DNA from: JBBQSN01 sp038213835 | Lineage (GTDB): Bacteria > Actinomycetota > Actinomycetes > Actinomycetales > CAWJMD01 | Assembly (NCBI GenBank): GCA_038213835.1 | Contig: JBBQSN010000035.1 | Span: 1 to 24,573 of the forward strand | Reading direction: 5' to 3' | Length of the DNA: 24,573 bases | Shown here: positions 21,202-24,573 of the stretch, one piece after another | Position numbering within the stretch: the stretch's first letter is position 1 | Layout: the number at the start of each line of letters is the position of its first letter | Program-made: the position numbers and the translations under genes | Notes under the pieces: model-generated | Told to the model about the DNA's origin: nothing | What the model saw: the letters and a program-made list of their open reading frames with translations, nothing else | Database searches by the model: none

Positions 21202-23589
21202 TCAGTCCTGCGCGGGGTCCTCGCCCCCGGGGAGGGCCAGCACACCCTCGCCGCGGCGCTGGCCCGGGAGTCCGTTCGTCGTCCGTCGCTCCCCCAGCCA
21301 GTGCAGGACGCTGCCGAGCGGCATCGGCCGCGCCAGCAGGTAGCCCTGGGCCAGCGCGCAGCCGCGCTCGGCCAGGAAGGTCCACTGCTCGGGCTCCTCG
21401 ACGCCCTCGGCCACGACGGTCAGCCCGAGCGCGTGACCCATCAGGAGCACCGCTTCGACCAGTCCGCGGGCGCGCGGGTCGTCGGCCACCGACATCAGCA
21501 GGCTGCGGTCCAGCTTGAGCACCTCGACCGGCAGCCAGCGCAGGTACCCGACGGAGGAGTAGCCGACGCCGAAGTCGTCCATCGCCAGGGCCGCCCCGGC
21601 CGAGACCAGCTCGGCCAGCCGGCGCCGCACCTCGCGGTCCTCGCCGATCACGACCGACTCGGTGAGCTCGAGCACGAGGTCCACGCCCGCGGTGTCCGCA
21701 GCCACCACCTCGCGGACGACGTCTGCGAGCGAGCTGTCGGCAAGCTGGCGAGCGGACACGTTGACGCACAAGGTGATCGGTCGTCCCGCTGCCTCGACGA
21801 GCGCGGGCGCGTCCAGCATGACCCGGCGCAGCACCCACTCGCCCAGCTGGCCGATCAGGCCGGCCTGCTCGGCGACGTCGATGAAGTGACCGGCGGTGAG
21901 CAGCCCCCGCTCGGGGTGCTCCCACCGCGCCAGCGCCTCGAGCCCGTGGACCGTGCCGTCCGGCAGCCGCAGGATCGGCTGGTAGTCCACGCGGAGCTGG
22001 TCCTGCGAGCCCAGGGCACGGCGCAGGTCGTCCTCGAGCTCGGCGCGGTCCACGCTGCGCTCACGCAGCTCGGGCCGGTACAGGGCCGGGACGGGACGCC
22101 GTCGGCTCTTGGCGTCGTACATCGCCATGTCCGCGTTGCGCAGCAGGTCGTCGGCGGAGGTCGACGCGTCCGCGACGGCCAGCCCGACGCTCGCGCCGAC
22201 GGTGAGCACGTTGCCGTCGACCACCCGCTCGACCCGCAGCAGGTCCAGGATCCGTTGGCACAGGCCGACCAGGGCGTCGGTGTCGTCCAGGCCCTCGACC
22301 AGGACCGCGAACTCGTCTCCCCCGAGCCGGGCGACGACGTCGCTCGGGCGGACGCACGCCCGGATCTGGTCCGCCACCTCGCAGACCAGCAGGTCGCCCA
22401 CGTGGTGCCCGAACCGGTCGTTGATCTGCTTGAAGGCGTCCAGGTCCAGGTACACCACCGCGGGCGGGCAGCCGCCCGGGGCGCGGGTGCCGGCCACGGC
22501 CCGGGCCACCTCCTCGGCGAACACGCTGCGGTTGACCAGGCCGGTCAGCGCGTCGGTGCCCGCCAGCCGCTCGAGCTCGTGGATCAGGCGCGACCGGGCG
22601 AGCGACTCGGCGGTGTCGCCGGCCAGCGCCTCCAGGGCCTGCTGGTCGAGCGCGCGCCCGTGCTCGCGGTCCGCCGTGAGCGTGCCCACCAGCCACCGGG
22701 TCTGGCCGCCGGTGTCGAGCAGCGCCCCGATCTCGCCCACACCGGGGGCGGTCGGCCGCACCGCCACCTGGTCGGTCTCGAGCAGCGTGCCCGCGTGCCT
22801 GACCGCCGCCTCGAGGATCCGCGGCGCGTCGTCCAGGTCGCGGCGCTGCCGGGCCGAGTCGAGCAGCACCCCCAGCCGCCGCTGGTCGCTGCGCGACCTG
22901 CGGGCCGCCCGCGAGGCGACCACGACCGCCAGGACGGGCAGCAGGACCAGCACCAGCAGCCACCGGGTCTCGCTCTCGGCGAGCAGCGCGGCGAGGTACC
23001 CGAGGCTGGCGACGCCGAGCAGGACGCCGACCGCGACCAGCACCTCGTTCGCCGAGATCATCTCGCCGAGCGGCCGGCGGGTCTCCAGCGACGCCCCCAC
23101 CCAGGAGAGGACCAGGTCGATGGTCACGTAGACGGCGCAGCCGAGCAGCACCGCGAGCGCGGTGCGTCCGCTCGTGCTCGCGCCCCCGTCCAGCAGCACG
23201 TGCACAGTGGCCATCGCGCTGCCGCAGACCAGCACGAGGGCGGCGTTGAAGAGCCGGATCGGCCAGCGCTTGCGAACCGACATCGCCGCGACCGGGCCTG
23301 CCAGCACCCAGAGCGCCATCGCGTCCAGGGGGTCGAGGTAGACCAGGAGGAAGACCAGGACGGCGGAGTCGAAGCTGATCTCGACGCTCTCGCTGTTGCT
23401 GGTGACGATGAGGTGGAACCGGGTCAGCACCGGGGCGATCGCGGCAGCGAGCACCGCGGTCCAGGTCAGACGGGGTTCCCAGACCGTGACGCAGAGTCCG
23501 ACGACGACGAGCGCGACGACGGCCCCGACAGCGACGACGCCCAGGTCGAAGGCGCGCGACGGCCGCGACAGCACCTGACCCTCGGGCAT
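21202..23589 (-). CDS. Membrane-anchored GGDEF-EAL cyclic-di-GMP enzyme
   Basis: A 795-residue bifunctional c-di-GMP turnover protein. N-terminal about 250 residues hold seven to eight hydrophobic helices (a MASE-like sensor). A soluble GAF-like linker follows (about 260-370), then GGDEF (about 380-540) and EAL (about 550-785). The GGDEF active site is intact (RLGGDEFAVL). An inhibitory RxxD site, RPSD, lies five residues before it. The EAL domain keeps EALARW, the asparagine in NVSARQL, MDDFGVGYSS and VVAEGVEE. Both cyclase and phosphodiesterase activity are therefore possible. The ATG at 23589 has GGGAGGG about 7 nt upstream; an earlier Met in the same frame lacks this and the extra residues look non-coding. 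It lies between the hut cluster and the IclR gene. Confidence 0.95.
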   Translation of the reverse strand: MPEGQVLSRPSRAFDLGVVAVGAVVALVVVGLCVTVWEPRLTWTAVLAAAIAPVLTRFHLIVTSNSESVEISFDSAVLVFLLVYLDPLDAMALWVLAGPVAAMSVRKRWPIRLFNAALVLVCGSAMATVHVLLDGGASTSGRTALAVLLGCAVYVTIDLVLSWVGASLETRRPLGEMISANEVLVAVGVLLGVASLGYLAALLAESETRWLLVLVLLPVLAVVVASRAARRSRSDQRRLGVLLDSARQRRDLDDAPRILEAAVRHAGTLLETDQVAVRPTAPGVGEIGALLDTGGQTRWLVGTLTADREHGRALDQQALEALAGDTAESLARSRLIHELERLAGTDALTGLVNRSVFAEEVARAVAGTRAPGGCPPAVVYLDLDAFKQINDRFGHHVGDLLVCEVADQIRACVRPSDVVARLGGDEFAVLVEGLDDTDALVGLCQRILDLLRVERVVDGNVLTVGASVGLAVADASTSADDLLRNADMAMYDAKSRRRPVPALYRPELRERSVDRAELEDDLRRALGSQDQLRVDYQPILRLPDGTVHGLEALARWEHPERGLLTAGHFIDVAEQAGLIGQLGEWVLRRVMLDAPALVEAAGRPITLCVNVSARQLADSSLADVVREVVAADTAGVDLVLELTESVVIGEDREVRRRLAELVSAGAALAMDDFGVGYSSVGYLRWLPVEVLKLDRSLLMSVADDPRARGLVEAVLLMGHALGLTVVAEGVEEPEQWTFLAERGCALAQGYLLARPMPLGSVLHWLGERRTTNGLPGQRRGEGVLALPGGEDPAQD

Positions 23590-23858
23590 CTGCGCTCCCT
23601 CCCTCCCTGGTGTCTCGGCATGCTGGGCCACGAGGTGTAGCGGTGTGTCCGTCCGAGCACAGCCGCGGGCAACGACGTCGCGCCACGGGCGCACGGCTGT
23701 GCACAGGTCGTTGTTCCCCGCCGCTGTGTCCACAGATCGTCGAGACGGGGCGACGGCGGACGGTTGGCTCTCGCTCGGCGCTGGACCGCGACTGCCGTCG
23801 GTAGGACGAGCTGGTCCGGGACCGGTGGGTGGTCCTCAGGTTCTCGGGGGAGCAGGTG

Positions 23859-23975
23859 ATGTTCGACCGAGGGTGGATCGCCGAGGGCGTGCTCGACACC
23901 GTCGCCTGGGGCAGGCACGAGCACCAGCGCGGGCAACGAGGGGACCTGGGAGCGCCACAGCCCCTGCAGCGATGA
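23859..23975 (+). CDS. Possible 38-residue hypothetical peptide
   Basis: A short ORF beginning MFDRGWIAEGVLDTVAWGRHEH, with a GGGGGAG ribosome-binding site 6 nt before the ATG and a GTG directly before it. The first 25 codons end almost always in G or C, as in real genes here; the last ten do less so. It precedes the IclR gene on the same strand by 65 bp. I do not recognise it and it may be chance. Confidence 0.3.
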   Translation: MFDRGWIAEGVLDTVAWGRHEHQRGQRGDLGAPQPLQR

Positions 23976-24028
23976 CACTGCCCTCACCTGTGCCCGCTGC
24001 CTCGACCGCCCTCCCCGGTCAGTACGGC

Positions 24029-24034
24029 TAGCGT
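24029..24034 (+). promoter_or_regulatory. Candidate -10 box for a leaderless iclR transcript
   Basis: TAGCGT is followed by exactly six bases and the GTG start codon. This TAnnnT-N6-start spacing fits a leaderless mRNA. No Shine-Dalgarno sequence is present before the GTG, which agrees. Confidence 0.45.
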
Positions 24035-24040
24035 GACTCC

Positions 24041-24573
24041 GTGGCCGCCTCCACCGTCCCCGCCGCCGAGCAGACGCTGGCGGTGCTGATGCACCTGGCC
24101 GCCCAACCCGGGCCGGTGCCGGCGGCGAGCATCGCGCGGGCGCTCGAGCTGCCCCGCTCGACCACCTACCACCTGCTCGGGGTGATGACCCGGTCCGGCT
24201 TCGTCGTGCACCTGCCCGAGGAGCGCCGGTACGGGTTGGGGGTCGGCGCGTTCGAGCTCGGCACCGCCTACACCCGGCAGGCGCCGCTGGCCCGGCTCGC
24301 GCGCCCCGTGCTGGCGCGCCTGGTCGACGACGTGGGCCGCGGCGCGCACCTGGCGGTGCTGCACGGACGCGAGGTCCTCTACGTGGTGGAGGAACGCGCC
24401 CCCGGACGGCCGCCGCTGGTCACCGACGTCGGCGTGCGCCTCCCCGCCCAGCTCACCGCCAGCGGTCGCGCCGTCCTGGCCGCGCTGCCCGCGGCCCAGG
24501 TGCGGGCCCTGTTCCCGGACCCGTCGGCGTTCGTCGACCGGCACGGCACCGGGCCACGGTCGCTGACCGCGCT
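24041..24573 (+). CDS. IclR-family transcriptional regulator, 3'-truncated; candidate hut regulator (HutR-like)
   Basis: The first 177 codons of an IclR-type regulator, running off the right edge. Seen: N-terminal winged helix-turn-helix (about residues 8-66) with AEQTLAVLMHLA, ASIARALELPRSTTYHLLGVM and a wing ending RRYGLGVGAFELG. The start of the effector-binding domain follows (from about 80), with HLAVLHGREVLYVVEE and the LTASGRAVLAALP signature. The GTG at 24041 is supported by the leaderless -10 pattern. IclR proteins bind as dimers and respond to small metabolites. Its proximity to the hut cluster and the TCTG-N6-CAGA palindrome before hutH suggest it controls histidine degradation, possibly sensing histidine or urocanate; this is inference, since a GGDEF-EAL gene lies between. 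Confidence 0.93.
   Translation, partial: MAASTVPAAEQTLAVLMHLAAQPGPVPAASIARALELPRSTTYHLLGVMTRSGFVVHLPEERRYGLGVGAFELGTAYTRQAPLARLARPVLARLVDDVGRGAHLAVLHGREVLYVVEERAPGRPPLVTDVGVRLPAQLTASGRAVLAALPAAQVRALFPDPSAFVDRHGTGPRSLTA

Larger units (their letters stand above)
23590..24040. other. Intergenic region between divergent GGDEF-EAL and IclR genes
   Basis: No conserved gene is visible in these 451 bp. They should hold the promoters of both flanking genes. Seen: a 10-bp palindrome CTGTGCACAG (23697-23706) inside a wider inverted repeat CAACGAC/GTCGTTG (23670-23676 with 23707-23713), and one possible 38-codon ORF (23859-23975). Longer open frames on both strands read as low-complexity Arg/Pro/Ala sequence and look like chance. 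Confidence 0.6.

Noticed and set aside
23697..23736. CTGTGCACAG and CTGTGTCCACAG as DnaA boxes or an origin
   Set aside because: They match TTATCCACA poorly, only two such elements occur, and there is no AT-rich stretch or dnaA/dnaN/gyr gene nearby.

Overview
The window is chromosomal DNA from a high-GC actinobacterium (Actinomycetota). Very high GC, frequent GTG starts, an HspR/HAIR heat-shock circuit, a DUF4235 protein and an actinobacterial-style hut cluster point there. I cannot resolve the genus. I see no tRNA, rRNA, CRISPR array, insertion sequence or phage gene. Most genes lie on the minus strand.

Layout by coordinate. (1) 1-5610, minus: the heat-shock operon dnaK-grpE-dnaJ-hspR followed by the 5' two-thirds of clpB, which runs off the left edge. 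A sigma70-like promoter (5677-5705) and two HspR operators (HAIR, 5659-5679 and 5722-5742) lie upstream of dnaK. A weaker HAIR-like site lies upstream of clpB. HspR, the last gene of the dnaK operon, is expected to repress its own operon. (2) 5890-6776: a small lipoprotein (plus) and a VOC/glyoxalase-fold protein (minus), convergent. (3) 6964-10286, minus: a thiamin(e precursor) ECF importer of YkoE-YkoD-YkoC type, its genes joined by GTGA overlaps. It sits behind a clear TPP riboswitch and a perfect 11-bp stem that can hide the ribosome-binding site. (4) 10368-10861, plus: a DUF4235 membrane protein and a 48-residue membrane peptide preceded by a triplicated 17-bp repeat. (5) 10822-12677, minus: a Bcr/CflA-type drug-efflux MFS transporter with a translationally coupled ankyrin protein. 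(6) 12797-21137, minus: histidine utilisation genes hutH, hutU, an M20 amidohydrolase, hutF, a geranylgeranyl-reductase-family flavoprotein and hutI. (7) 21202-23589, minus: a membrane GGDEF-EAL protein. (8) 24041 to the right edge, plus: an IclR-family regulator, a candidate regulator of the hut genes.

The hut genes encode histidine to urocanate (HutH), imidazolonepropionate (HutU), formiminoglutamate (HutI) and N-formylglutamate (HutF). No classical HutG is present. The M20 enzyme between hutU and hutF is the likely deformylase, by inference.

The observations most worth a second look are these: an apparent ATC start codon for the M20 enzyme; a 17-bp tandem duplication that uncoupled hutH from hutU; a TCTG-N6-CAGA palindrome upstream of hutH paired with the IclR gene; a dnaK-operon DnaJ without zinc finger or any cysteine; the riboswitch with an RBS-masking stem; and the 17-bp triplicate leader with nested mini-ORFs. 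I found no clearly new multi-gene system.
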